A stretch of 6,584 nt of DNA from Pseudomonadales bacterium (GCA_021295935.1 JAGWBL010000059.1:1-6584), one strand, 5' to 3'; positions 1 through 6,584 are shown, counted from the first letter of the stretch. The notes: generated by a model not told the origin, from the letters alone. Translations and numbers: made by a program.

Positions 1-684
1 GAAGACGAGCACTACCTTGGAACTGACAGCACTGGCAGGGACATCGTCGCCCGGTTGGTCTACGGTTTTCGAATCGCCATGGGATTCGCGTTCGTGCTGA
101 TAACCATCAACTACGTCGCGGGCATCCTCGTCGGCTGCGCCATGGGCTATTGGGGCGGCGCCTTCGATCTGCTTTTCCAAAGGTTGATCGAGATTTGGAA
201 CAACGTTCCGTTTCTGTACGTGATCATGATCGTGGCGAGCATCGTCGTGCCCAGTTTCTGGACCTTGGTGACCGTGTTGGCGATATTCGGATGGACCGCC
301 ATGACTTGGTACATGCGCACGTCAACCTACAAGGAGAAGGCGCGGGAGTACGTCAGCGCTGCTCGTGTGCTCGGGGCGTCCAGTCCGCGAATCATCGGAG
401 TCCACATCCTTCCCAACACGATTTCCGTTATCGTGACGTTCATACCCTTCTCGATTGCGAGCGGCATCACGGCCCTGACCGCGCTTGACTATCTGGGCTT
501 CGGCTTGCCTCCGCCCACCCCGAGCTGGGGAGAACTGTTGTCACAAGGCACGGACAATCTCCAGTCCCCATGGATCGTCACGTCGGTGGTGGTCGCGATG
601 GTGCTTGTGCTTCTCATGGTCACCTACATCGGTGAGGCGATCAGGGAAGCATTCGATCCCAAGAAATTCACGTATTACGAATAA
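1..684 (+). CDS. yejE: Peptide ABC transporter permease, YejE/DppC type (5' partial)
   Basis: Inner-membrane permease subunit of an oligopeptide-type ABC importer. The reading frame is open from base 1, and its first visible residues include LGTDSTGRD followed by RLVYGFRI. This is the conserved segment just before the second membrane span in OppC/DppC/YejE proteins, so the true start lies left of the window and about the first third is missing. Of the 227 residues seen, the EAA loop that contacts the ATPases runs from about residue 117 to 139 (EYVSAARVLG...HILPN). Several hydrophobic spans surround it. The later segments LTALDYLGFGLP, PSWGELL, NLQSPW and IGEAIREAFDP resemble E. coli YejE more closely than DppC or OppC, as far as I recall those proteins. 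A partner YejB-type permease is expected immediately upstream. The gene ends 9 nt before the binding-protein gene. The family call is secure; the yejE assignment is by resemblance and less so. Confidence 0.93.
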   Translation, partial: EDEHYLGTDSTGRDIVARLVYGFRIAMGFAFVLITINYVAGILVGCAMGYWGGAFDLLFQRLIEIWNNVPFLYVIMIVASIVVPSFWTLVTVLAIFGWTAMTWYMRTSTYKEKAREYVSAARVLGASSPRIIGVHILPNTISVIVTFIPFSIASGITALTALDYLGFGLPPPTPSWGELLSQGTDNLQSPWIVTSVVVAMVLVLLMVTYIGEAIREAFDPKKFTYYE

Positions 685-689
685 GGAGA
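683..689 (+). promoter_or_regulatory. Shine-Dalgarno site of the binding-protein gene, overlapping the permease stop
   Basis: AAGGAGA at 683-689 begins inside the TAA stop codon of the permease and sits 4 nt before the ATG at 694. It is the strongest ribosome-binding site in the operon and fixes the start of the binding protein. The overlap suggests that translation of the two genes is linked. Confidence 0.8.
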
Positions 690-693
690 CACG

Positions 694-2646
694 ATGCCAG
701 CTCGCTGGATAATCAGACACGGACTTCTGGGCGCTTTCGCGTTGCTGCTCACAGCGTGCGGAGGAGTGAACGTCGATGAGGAAGCCGAAGGCAGTGCGCA
801 GCCGCCTGAAACCGATGGCGCCGTCTACGTAGAGCTTCCTCCGGTCGAGCCGTTGGGCGGCACTCCCTTGCCGGCGACTCTGCCCGAAGACCTGGTCTGG
901 CGCACAAACGACACGGATCCAGAGTTCGCGTCTCCAAACGCTGTTCGGGGTGGCACCTTCCGCACGTACATGCTGGCGTTTCCTCTGACGTTGCGTCTGG
1001 TCGGCCCCGATTCGAACGGGTGCTTCGGGGGCTACCTGAGATACCACAAATACGGACCGCTAACGTTCCCTCCCGAAACCCGCAATCCGATTCCGGCGCT
1101 GGCAACTCATTGGGCGTTCGGGGACGATGGACGTACGGTTTTCTACCGGCTCAACCCCGAGGCCAAGTGGTCCGACGGTGAGTCGGTGACGGCCGACGAC
1201 TTCGTGTTCGCCGTGCAGTTCATGCGATCGGAGGAGATCATCGCTCCTTGGTACAACAATCACTACACCCAACGCATTCTTCATGTTCGTGCGTACGACG
1301 ACTTGACCTACGGGGTGCTGGGCGCAGATGCGAAGCCTCAGGACGAGATGCTTTACCAGTTCTCGTTCGCGCCTGTGCCGCAGCATTTCCACCGCATGAG
1401 CGATCAGTGGATCACGGAGTACAACTGGAGTCCCCAGCCAACGACCGGCCCCTACGTCGTGGGCGATGTCCGGAAGGGCAAGCATGTGGACATGGTGCGC
1501 AAGGACGACTGGTGGGCAAACGATCTGAGGTACTACCGCAACCGGTTCAATCCCGACCGGGTACGCGTCAAGGTCATCCGCGACATGAACACGGCGTGGC
1601 AGCACTTCCTGAAGGGAGAGTTGGATTCGTTCCCTCTGGTGCTTCCCAACTTCTGGCACGACAAAGCGCAAGGTGAGGAATTCGACAAGGGCTACATCCA
1701 CAAGTACTGGTACTACAACAGATTGCCCGTTGCTTCCGCGGGCATGTACCTGAACAGCGCGGAACCGATTCTCGAGGAAAGGGAGGTGCGCTACGGAATC
1801 GCGCATGCCATGAACTTCGACAAGGTGATCAGCACCATTCTCAGGGGGGACTACGAACGGATGCCCACTTTCCAGCTTGGGTTCGGCGAATACGACAACG
1901 TATCCATAAAGGCTCGTGAGTTCGATTTGGGGAGGGCGGCCGAGCACTTCGAAGCAGCAGGTTTCAAGGACAGGGACGATGGAGGAATTCGCGTGCGCAC
2001 CACGGACGACGGCAACCTGCAACGACTGTCGTTTCGCGTTACCTATGGCCAGCCGCACCACACTCCGAGCCTGGTGGTGCTCAAGGAAGACGCGAAGAAG
2101 GCAGGACTGCAACTGACCCTCCAGCTGCTTGATTCGTCCTCGGCGTTCAAGCAAATCCAGGAGAAGAAGCATCAGATCGGATGGATGGCCTGGAACACGT
2201 CAGGCATCTCTCCGCGTTACTGGGAACACTTCCATTCGATCAATGCCAACAAGACCCAGACGAACAACATCACCAATCACGTCGACCCCGCGATGGACGA
2301 GATGATCATGCGGTATCGCAGTTCCGCCGACAAGGACGAGCGGATCATGCTTGCGCATCGCCTCGAACAGACGGTGCACGATTCGGGAGTAGTGGTTCCG
2401 ACCTTCCAGGTTCCTTACACCCGGGAGGGAGCATGGCGTTGGGTGCGCCTTCCCGAACACATGGGAACGCGATCCACCGGCGAGCTGTTCAATGATCTGA
2501 CATTCTCTGCGGGCGTGTTTTCCAGCGGGGGTCTTTTGTGGATCGACACTGCCATGAGGCAGGAGACGCTTGACGCCAAGAAGCGTGGCGAGGCGTTCGA
2601 GCCGGTGACTCGAATCGACACGACTCATCGGGTGCCTGCGTCGTAA
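694..2646 (+). CDS. ABC transporter substrate-binding lipoprotein, family 5 (peptide/YejA-like)
   Basis: Extracytoplasmic ligand-binding subunit (650 aa) of the importer encoded by the neighbouring genes. The N-terminus is a lipoprotein signal: basic residues (R4, R8), a hydrophobic stretch at about 9-19, then the lipobox L19-T20-A21-C22. Cys22 would be the lipid-modified first mature residue. An acidic, proline-rich linker follows (about 25-66). The family 5 signature lies at about 134-177, including GDDGRTVFYRL, KWSDG and VTADDFVFAV. Further typical segments are TGPYVV (251-256) and EVRYGIAHAMNFDKV (364-378). The length and the C-terminal WID...GEAFEPV block fit the larger YejA-like members, which I remember as about 600 residues. 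The start is fixed by a strong Shine-Dalgarno site. The ligand is unknown: family 5 proteins bind peptides, but also nickel, sugars or opines; peptides are the best guess. The residue after Cys22 is Gly, not Asp, so the Lol rule predicts release to the outer membrane, which is odd for an ABC binding protein. Confidence 0.92.
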   Translation: MPARWIIRHGLLGAFALLLTACGGVNVDEEAEGSAQPPETDGAVYVELPPVEPLGGTPLPATLPEDLVWRTNDTDPEFASPNAVRGGTFRTYMLAFPLTLRLVGPDSNGCFGGYLRYHKYGPLTFPPETRNPIPALATHWAFGDDGRTVFYRLNPEAKWSDGESVTADDFVFAVQFMRSEEIIAPWYNNHYTQRILHVRAYDDLTYGVLGADAKPQDEMLYQFSFAPVPQHFHRMSDQWITEYNWSPQPTTGPYVVGDVRKGKHVDMVRKDDWWANDLRYYRNRFNPDRVRVKVIRDMNTAWQHFLKGELDSFPLVLPNFWHDKAQGEEFDKGYIHKYWYYNRLPVASAGMYLNSAEPILEEREVRYGIAHAMNFDKVISTILRGDYERMPTFQLGFGEYDNVSIKAREFDLGRAAEHFEAAGFKDRDDGGIRVRTTDDGNLQRLSFRVTYGQPHHTPSLVVLKEDAKKAGLQLTLQLLDSSSAFKQIQEKKHQIGWMAWNTSGISPRYWEHFHSINANKTQTNNITNHVDPAMDEMIMRYRSSADKDERIMLAHRLEQTVHDSGVVVPTFQVPYTREGAWRWVRLPEHMGTRSTGELFNDLTFSAGVFSSGGLLWIDTAMRQETLDAKKRGEAFEPVTRIDTTHRVPAS

Positions 2647-2652
2647 GGCGTC

Positions 2653-3642
2653 ATGACCGTCCTCGACGTATCCGGGCTCTCGGTTTCCTTTGACACGGAC
2701 GAGGGAATCGTCGACGTCCTAGACCGGGTCGACTTCAAGATCAGGGAAGGAGAGACTCACGGCATCGTCGGCGAGTCTGGATGCGGCAAGAGCGTGACCT
2801 CGCTGGCGATCATGGGGCTTCTGCCCAAGCCTTCGGGACGTGTGACGGCCGGGTCGATCAAGTTCGCTGGCAGGGACATTCTGAAGCTTTCCTCGACAGA
2901 GATGCGAAGCATCCGGGGCGACGGCATTTCGATGATTTTCCAGGAGCCCATGGCAGCGCTCAACCCGGTGCAGAGGGTTGGAAACCAACTCCTGGAGTCG
3001 TTGCGCACCCACCGATCTGACATCTCGACAGACAAGGCGCGTGCCAAGTGCGTGGAGATGCTGGGCCACGTAGGCATTCCCGCACCGGAGCAGCGCCTGC
3101 GGGAGTATCCGCATCAACTCTCGGGTGGCATGCGACAGCGAGTAATGATCGCGATGGCGCTGGTGAACGTGCCGGACGTGCTGATCGCTGACGAGCCGAC
3201 GACCGCGTTGGACGTCACCATCCAGGCGCAGATCCTTGAATTGCTCAAGGAGCTTCAACGGGATTACGGCATGGCGGTGATCTTCATCACCCACGATCTC
3301 GCCGTGATCGCCGAGATCTCGGACAGCGTCACGGTCATGTACGCGGGCAGGGTGGTGGAGAGGGCGCCCGTGCTGCCGCTCTTCGATGGACCTCAGCATC
3401 CCTATACCAAGGGACTGCTTGGCTCCATTCCCAGTCTGGCGGGAGAGCCGAAGACAGATTTGACGACCATTCCGGGCATGGTTCCCACGTTCTTCACGAT
3501 GCCGTCAGGTTGCCGATTCAGCAATCGGTGCGAGCATGCCCAAGGCCGGTGCTCCGAGACGGTGCCCTCGCTCGAGACCGTGCAATCAAGCCACGGTGTC
3601 GCGTGCATGCGCTGGCGAGACTTGGCGAAGGTCGCGACCTGA
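2653..3642 (+). CDS. Peptide ABC transporter ATPase, OppD/DppD type
   Basis: Cytoplasmic ATPase (329 aa), one of the pair that powers the importer. All nucleotide-binding motifs are intact: Walker A GESGCGKS (40-47), Q-loop Gln97 in FQEP, signature LSGGMRQ (156-162), Walker B VLIADE (176-181, catalytic Glu181), D-loop ALD (185-187) and H-loop His214 in THD. The C-terminal oligopeptide-transporter extension follows, with HPYTKGLLGSIP and four cysteines at 287, 293, 300 and 318, spaced C-x5-C-x6-C-x17-C. In some DppD proteins such cysteines hold a [4Fe-4S] cluster. The ATG lies 6 nt after the stop of the binding-protein gene, with only a short AAGG (2645-2648) ahead of it, so translation may be coupled. 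In E. coli Yej both ATPase domains are fused in YejF; here they are separate genes. Which dipeptide or oligopeptide system it belongs to cannot be told from the ATPase alone. Confidence 0.95.
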   Translation: MTVLDVSGLSVSFDTDEGIVDVLDRVDFKIREGETHGIVGESGCGKSVTSLAIMGLLPKPSGRVTAGSIKFAGRDILKLSSTEMRSIRGDGISMIFQEPMAALNPVQRVGNQLLESLRTHRSDISTDKARAKCVEMLGHVGIPAPEQRLREYPHQLSGGMRQRVMIAMALVNVPDVLIADEPTTALDVTIQAQILELLKELQRDYGMAVIFITHDLAVIAEISDSVTVMYAGRVVERAPVLPLFDGPQHPYTKGLLGSIPSLAGEPKTDLTTIPGMVPTFFTMPSGCRFSNRCEHAQGRCSETVPSLETVQSSHGVACMRWRDLAKVAT

Positions 3643-3644
3643 CC

Positions 3645-4625
3645 ATGAGGTCGTTTCCACTGCTTGAGGTCGAGAGATTGACGAAACACTTTCCGGTGCG
3701 CGCGGGCGTGATTCCGCGCACGGTCGGTCGGGTTCACGCAGTGGACGACGTCAGCTTCACCCTTCGGCGCGGCGAGACCATCGGACTGGTCGGGGAATCG
3801 GGGTGTGGCAAGAGCACGGTCGGCAAGACACTGCTACGCCTCTACGACGCCACCTCCGGCACCGTGAAGTTCGAAGGCAAGGATGTCTCCGAAATGAACC
3901 GGGCACAGGTCCGGGAACTTCGCAAGCACATCCAGATCATCTTCCAGGATCCTTTTGAGTCGCTGAACGCGCGTCACACGATCGGCAAGATCCTTGCAGA
4001 ACCGTTCGTCATCCAGAAGATGGGAACGGCAGCGGAGCGAGCGCAGTGGGTAGGCGAGCTCCTCAATCGGGTTGGCCTTGACGTGTCGGCGTCGAACAGG
4101 TTTCCGCACGAGTTTTCGGGAGGTCAGCGCCAGCGCATCGGCATTGCGCGTGCGATCGCATTGTCTCCCAAGCTGATCGTCTGCGACGAAGCCGTGTCGG
4201 CGTTGGATGTGTCCGTCCAATCTCAGGTCGTGAATCTCCTCCTGAGCCTGCAACAGGAGATGTCTCTGGCGTTGATGTTCATCGCTCACGATCTCGCTGT
4301 GGTGAAGCATGTCTCGGATCGCATAGCAGTCATGTACCTGGGTGAGATCGTGGAGATGCGCGATGGAGAGGACATCTATCGATCGCCGCGCCATCCCTAC
4401 ACCAAAGCGCTGATTTCGGCGATTCCGGTCGCCGATCCACGAAACAAGTCCCAGAGGACCATTCTGGAGGGCGATGTTCCATCGCCGATCAATCCTCCAA
4501 GCGGATGCCGATTCCACACGCGCTGTCAGTTCGCGACGCCAAAGTGCTCGAAGTATCGACCCGAACTCGAGGAGTTGCCCGACGGCGGGCTGGTCAAGTG
4601 CCTGCGATGGAACGAAATCAACTGA
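3645..4625 (+). CDS. Peptide ABC transporter ATPase, OppF/DppF type
   Basis: Second cytoplasmic ATPase (326 aa) of the importer, expected to form a heterodimer with the preceding one. The motifs are Walker A GESGCGKS (50-57), Q-loop Gln101 in FQDP, signature FSGGQRQ (157-163), Walker B LIVCDE (177-182, catalytic Glu182) and H-loop His215 in AHD. The TKHFPVRAG start, FQDPFESLN and the VSALDVSVQ stretch are typical of OppF/DppF. Two small departures from the common form are Phe for Leu at the head of the signature and Ala183 for the usual Pro after the catalytic Glu. Four C-terminal cysteines (288, 294, 301, 319) have exactly the spacing seen in the partner. I chose the ATG at 3645, only 2 nt after the upstream stop, because family homology begins there. 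An in-frame ATG at 3510 would add 45 unrelated residues encoded inside the upstream gene. A GAAGG at 3627-3631 is rather far from the start, so coupling to upstream translation is likely. Confidence 0.95.
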   Translation: MRSFPLLEVERLTKHFPVRAGVIPRTVGRVHAVDDVSFTLRRGETIGLVGESGCGKSTVGKTLLRLYDATSGTVKFEGKDVSEMNRAQVRELRKHIQIIFQDPFESLNARHTIGKILAEPFVIQKMGTAAERAQWVGELLNRVGLDVSASNRFPHEFSGGQRQRIGIARAIALSPKLIVCDEAVSALDVSVQSQVVNLLLSLQQEMSLALMFIAHDLAVVKHVSDRIAVMYLGEIVEMRDGEDIYRSPRHPYTKALISAIPVADPRNKSQRTILEGDVPSPINPPSGCRFHTRCQFATPKCSKYRPELEELPDGGLVKCLRWNEIN

Positions 4626-4626
4626 T

Positions 4627-4653
4627 GCCCGTCCGCTGGACGGAAGCACGGGC
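4627..4653. terminator. GC-rich inverted repeat in the convergent spacer, possible weak terminator
   Basis: Two mutually exclusive hairpins can form between the importer operon and the GNAT gene. One pairs GCCCGT (4627-4632) with ACGGGC (4648-4653) around a 15-nt loop. The other pairs CCGTCC (4629-4634) with GGACGG (4638-4643) around a 3-nt loop. The position between converging genes suits a bidirectional terminator. Neither strand has a run of T after the stem, so it is not a canonical intrinsic terminator; RNA 3'-end protection or chance are alternatives. Confidence 0.35.
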
Positions 4654-4664
4654 TTGAGAGAACG

Positions 4665-5138
4665 CTACTCCGAGCTGCCTGATCGAGGCGACTGGACGAA
4701 CTCCATTTCCACATGCGGGATGTTCGCTTCCACGAATTCGCCTGCGTCCGCAGCCCGAAACCCGGCTTTCTCGTAGAACTCTCTCGCATGTGTTTGAGCG
4801 TGCAGGAAGATGCGCGCGAAGCCAGATGCCAGCGCGAACTCCACCGCCTGATCCAGCAATGTGCGACCGATCCCCATTCGTCGAAAGTTCTTGAGCACGG
4901 CCATTCGACCGATTTGACCGGTCCTCATCAGTCGTGCCGTTCCGACCACTCGCGGAGGGTGTTCGACCGTTGTCGCGACAAAATGATGAGAGACTGCGTC
5001 CTCACCGTCCCACTCCAGTTCGGGCGCAACCCCCTGCTCGTGGATAAACACCTCCGTGCGAACCGCTCGCAGCTCGTCTCCAAGCTCGTCCCACGCGGCA
5101 GGACCGACCCTAACTTCCGTGTTGTTCGTAGAAAGCAT
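4665..5138 (-). CDS. GNAT family N-acetyltransferase, ElaA/YjcF-like
   Basis: Small cytoplasmic acetyltransferase (157 aa) expected to move an acetyl group from acetyl-CoA to an unknown amine. Near the N-terminus is RTEVFIHEQGVAPELEWD (27-44), the R-x2-VF-x2-EQ-x-V pattern of the ElaA/YjcF group. The central acetyl-CoA motif is GRMAVLKNFRRMGIG (77-91), with the pyrophosphate-binding loop RRMGIG (86-91). The C-terminal HAQTHAREFYEKAGF (113-127) and the EFVEANIPHVEM segment (134-145) also match that group. The length is usual for the family and no key motif is missing. The ATG at 5138 lies inside the end of purB, so the two genes overlap by 29 nt in different frames. No later in-frame start precedes the conserved region closely, and no clear Shine-Dalgarno site is visible; only GGA (5149-5147) and GAG (5144-5142) occur upstream. 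Expression therefore probably depends on purB transcription and translation. The substrate cannot be inferred. Confidence 0.9.
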   Translation of the reverse strand: MLSTNNTEVRVGPAAWDELGDELRAVRTEVFIHEQGVAPELEWDGEDAVSHHFVATTVEHPPRVVGTARLMRTGQIGRMAVLKNFRRMGIGRTLLDQAVEFALASGFARIFLHAQTHAREFYEKAGFRAADAGEFVEANIPHVEMEFVQSPRSGSSE

Positions 5139-6519
5139 CCACTCGATCCAGCTCGCGGAGAGCTATCGGGCTGGCCAAGCCGATGTACGAATCGGGCGTG
5201 AGATCAAGAAGACGCCGCTTGCTCTCGAGGGAGAGCGACAAGGAGTCCACCATCTCTCTGTAGGCACTCCTGTCGAGTCGATGGCCCCGAGCGCGGCGCT
5301 TGACCAGACCGTAGGCATCGGGCACTCCCTCGATTCTCAGCACGGTCTGGACCGCTTCCGTCAGCACCTCCCAACTCCCGTCCAGATCTTCGGCAATGAC
5401 CTGCGTATCGACCTCCAGGTTGTTCAGCCCGCGAGTCACGCTCTTGCAGGCGATGATCGTGTGTGCAAGCGCAGTGCCTACGTTCCTGAGAGCGGTCGAA
5501 TCCGAGAGATCCCGCTGCCATCGAGACACCGGAAGTTTCGTTGCAAGATGCTGGAGCAGGGCATTGGCGATTCCGATGTTGCCCTCGGCGTTCTCGAAGT
5601 CGATGGGATTCACCTTGTGAGGCATGGTTGAACTTCCGACTTCGCCTGCCGCTGCCGCCTGACGAAAGTACCCAAGAGAGATGTAGCCCCACATGTCTTG
5701 GCACAGATCCCGAAGTACCTGATTGAGTGCCACGAGGCTGTGAAACTGGTGCGTCATGTAATCGTGTGGTTCAATCTGGGTCGTGATCCGGCTTGAGTCG
5801 ATCCCGAAACGGCTGACGAAGGATGTGCTGATTGCCTGCCAGTCAGCGGCGGGATCGGCGACCACGTGCGCGTTGAAATTGCCGACTGCGCCATTCATCT
5901 TGCCAAGCACGGGGGCAACTGCGTAGGCGACCCGGCAGTCGAACAGTCGCGAGACGAACACGGCGAGTTCCTTCCCAAGGGTGGTGGGTGAAGCGACTTG
6001 GCCATGGGTCCGAGACAACATCGCATGATCAACATTCGCACGGGCCAGAGCGGAGAGCGTGCGAATCGCTGCATCGCACGCGGGCAAGACGCATTGGCTG
6101 CGGCAATCGACAAGCATCAGCGCGTAGGAGAGGTTGTTGATGTCCTCCGAAGTGCAAGCGAAGTGCACAAATTCCCGGGCATGGGCGGCACCCGCCGCTG
6201 CGACACGATCTCGCACGAAGTGCTCGACCGCCTTGACATCATGATTCAGAATAGATTCGATCTCACGAATTTCTGCGGCATCCTCAATGGAAAACCGTTT
6301 CCAGACTTGAGTCAGTTCATTCTTGGTGTCGATCGAAAGCTCTGAGAGCGCAGCGAACTGCTCTGTATCCGACAAGTGCATCAACCACTCGACCTCGATG
6401 CGCACCCGGTACCGAATCAGCCCGAACTCGCTGCAGAGATCGGCGAGCGACGATACGTGTCGCCGATACCGGCCATCCACAGGGGAGACCGCGCCCATCG
6501 TGGCAAGATCCGTCTTCAT
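5110..6519 (-). CDS. purB: Adenylosuccinate lyase
   Basis: Cytoplasmic enzyme (469 aa) of the fumarase/aspartase superfamily. It removes fumarate from SAICAR to give AICAR in de novo purine synthesis, and from adenylosuccinate to give AMP. It is very like E. coli PurB throughout: AVSPVDGRY at 10-18, NHDVKAVEHF (92-101), HFACTSEDINNLSYALML (119-136), SRTHGQ with the catalytic His172 (169-174), GKMNGAVGNFNAH (206-218), TTQIEPHDY (246-254), and the signature loop GSSTMPHKVNPIDFEN (295-310), whose Ser296/Ser297 include the catalytic base. The length is close to the 456 residues I recall for E. coli. The ATG at 6519 places the conserved N-terminus correctly; GGTGA (6528-6524) is a plausible ribosome-binding site 4 nt before it. 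Met8 would be a second possible start but has less support. The gene is intact and is followed by the overlapping GNAT gene. Its upstream neighbour is outside the window, so a normal purB context cannot be tested. Confidence 0.98.
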   Translation of the reverse strand: MKTDLATMGAVSPVDGRYRRHVSSLADLCSEFGLIRYRVRIEVEWLMHLSDTEQFAALSELSIDTKNELTQVWKRFSIEDAAEIREIESILNHDVKAVEHFVRDRVAAAGAAHAREFVHFACTSEDINNLSYALMLVDCRSQCVLPACDAAIRTLSALARANVDHAMLSRTHGQVASPTTLGKELAVFVSRLFDCRVAYAVAPVLGKMNGAVGNFNAHVVADPAADWQAISTSFVSRFGIDSSRITTQIEPHDYMTHQFHSLVALNQVLRDLCQDMWGYISLGYFRQAAAAGEVGSSTMPHKVNPIDFENAEGNIGIANALLQHLATKLPVSRWQRDLSDSTALRNVGTALAHTIIACKSVTRGLNNLEVDTQVIAEDLDGSWEVLTEAVQTVLRIEGVPDAYGLVKRRARGHRLDRSAYREMVDSLSLSLESKRRLLDLTPDSYIGLASPIALRELDRVDAFYEQHGS

Positions 6520-6528
6520 GGCATCACC

Positions 6529-6549
6529 GCGCTCGATCTATGCGAGCGC
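6529..6549. repeat. Perfect 7-bp inverted repeat in the purB leader
   Basis: GCGCTCG (6529-6535) and CGAGCGC (6543-6549) are exact reverse complements separated by 7 nt. The repeat lies one base beyond the likely purB ribosome-binding site (6524-6528). In the transcript it would form a hairpin just 5' of that site; as DNA it could be an operator. It does not resemble the AT-rich-centred PurR operator of E. coli. Its role is unknown. Confidence 0.6.
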
Positions 6550-6571
6550 CGCCTAGGCATCGGTCTTCGCG

Positions 6572-6577
6572 ATAGTA
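6572..6577 (-). promoter_or_regulatory. purB: Possible -10 element for purB
   Basis: On the minus strand, positions 6577 to 6572 read TACTAT, a 4 of 6 match to TATAAT, about 52 nt before the purB ATG. The matching -35 region would fall beyond the right edge, so this cannot be confirmed. It would give a leader of about 45 nt containing the inverted repeat. Confidence 0.22.
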
Positions 6578-6584
6578 GACAACG

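Noticed and set aside
55..57. TTG as the start of the permease gene
   Set aside because: The frame is open back to base 1 and encodes the conserved LGTD...GRD segment, so the start is outside the window.
1060..2172. Long open frame (370 codons) on the minus strand opposite the binding-protein gene
   Set aside because: It lies wholly antisense to a clear family 5 binding protein and its translation shows no recognisable motif. Long antisense frames are common in GC-rich genes.
3510..3644. Possible 45-residue N-terminal extension of the second ATPase
   Set aside because: The extra residues come from the out-of-frame end of the upstream ATPase gene. Family homology begins at the ATG at 3645.
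3834..4649. 271-codon open frame on the minus strand opposite the second ATPase gene
   Set aside because: It is antisense to an ATPase with all motifs intact, has no recognisable domain, and would run through the convergent spacer.
5056..5631. 191-codon plus-strand open frame opposite purB and the GNAT gene
   Set aside because: It is antisense to the highly conserved C-terminal half of purB and has no recognisable motif.
6554..6582. TTGTCT (6582-6577, minus strand) as a -35 box of a purB promoter
   Set aside because: At the usual 17-nt spacing the -10 position reads TGCCTA, which matches the consensus at only one base.

Overview
This window looks like ordinary chromosomal DNA from a Gram-negative bacterium of moderately high GC content, most likely a gammaproteobacterium. 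The reasons are an E. coli-type PurB, a YejE-like permease and a lipoprotein signal. This is a judgement from remembered family sequences, not a search, and I cannot name a genus.

Layout: from the left edge to 4625 there is one tight plus-strand operon for an oligopeptide-type ABC importer. It runs from the C-terminal two thirds of a YejE/DppC-type permease (5' end outside the window), through a family 5 solute-binding lipoprotein, to two separate OppD/DppD-type and OppF/DppF-type ATPases. The gaps are 9, 6 and 2 nt, so the four genes are almost certainly co-transcribed. The partner permease (YejB/DppB type) is not seen and is expected just left of the window. A 39-nt convergent spacer with GC-rich inverted repeats follows. 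On the minus strand lie purB (adenylosuccinate lyase) and, downstream of it and overlapping it by 29 nt, a GNAT acetyltransferase of the ElaA/YjcF kind. The last 65 nt are the purB leader, with a perfect 7-bp inverted repeat and a possible -10 box.

How the parts work together: the lipoprotein should capture a peptide-like ligand outside the inner membrane, the two permeases form the channel, and the ATPase pair drives import. PurB catalyses two steps of purine synthesis and is unrelated to the importer. The GNAT probably rides on the purB transcript.

I see no tRNA, rRNA, CRISPR, insertion sequence, phage gene or toxin-antitoxin pair, and no evidence of a new defence or biosynthetic system. 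The points worth a second look are modest: gene order and split ATPases in a Yej-like importer, a lipid-anchored binding protein lacking the usual inner-membrane retention residue, identically spaced four-cysteine motifs in both ATPases, and the structured purB leader.
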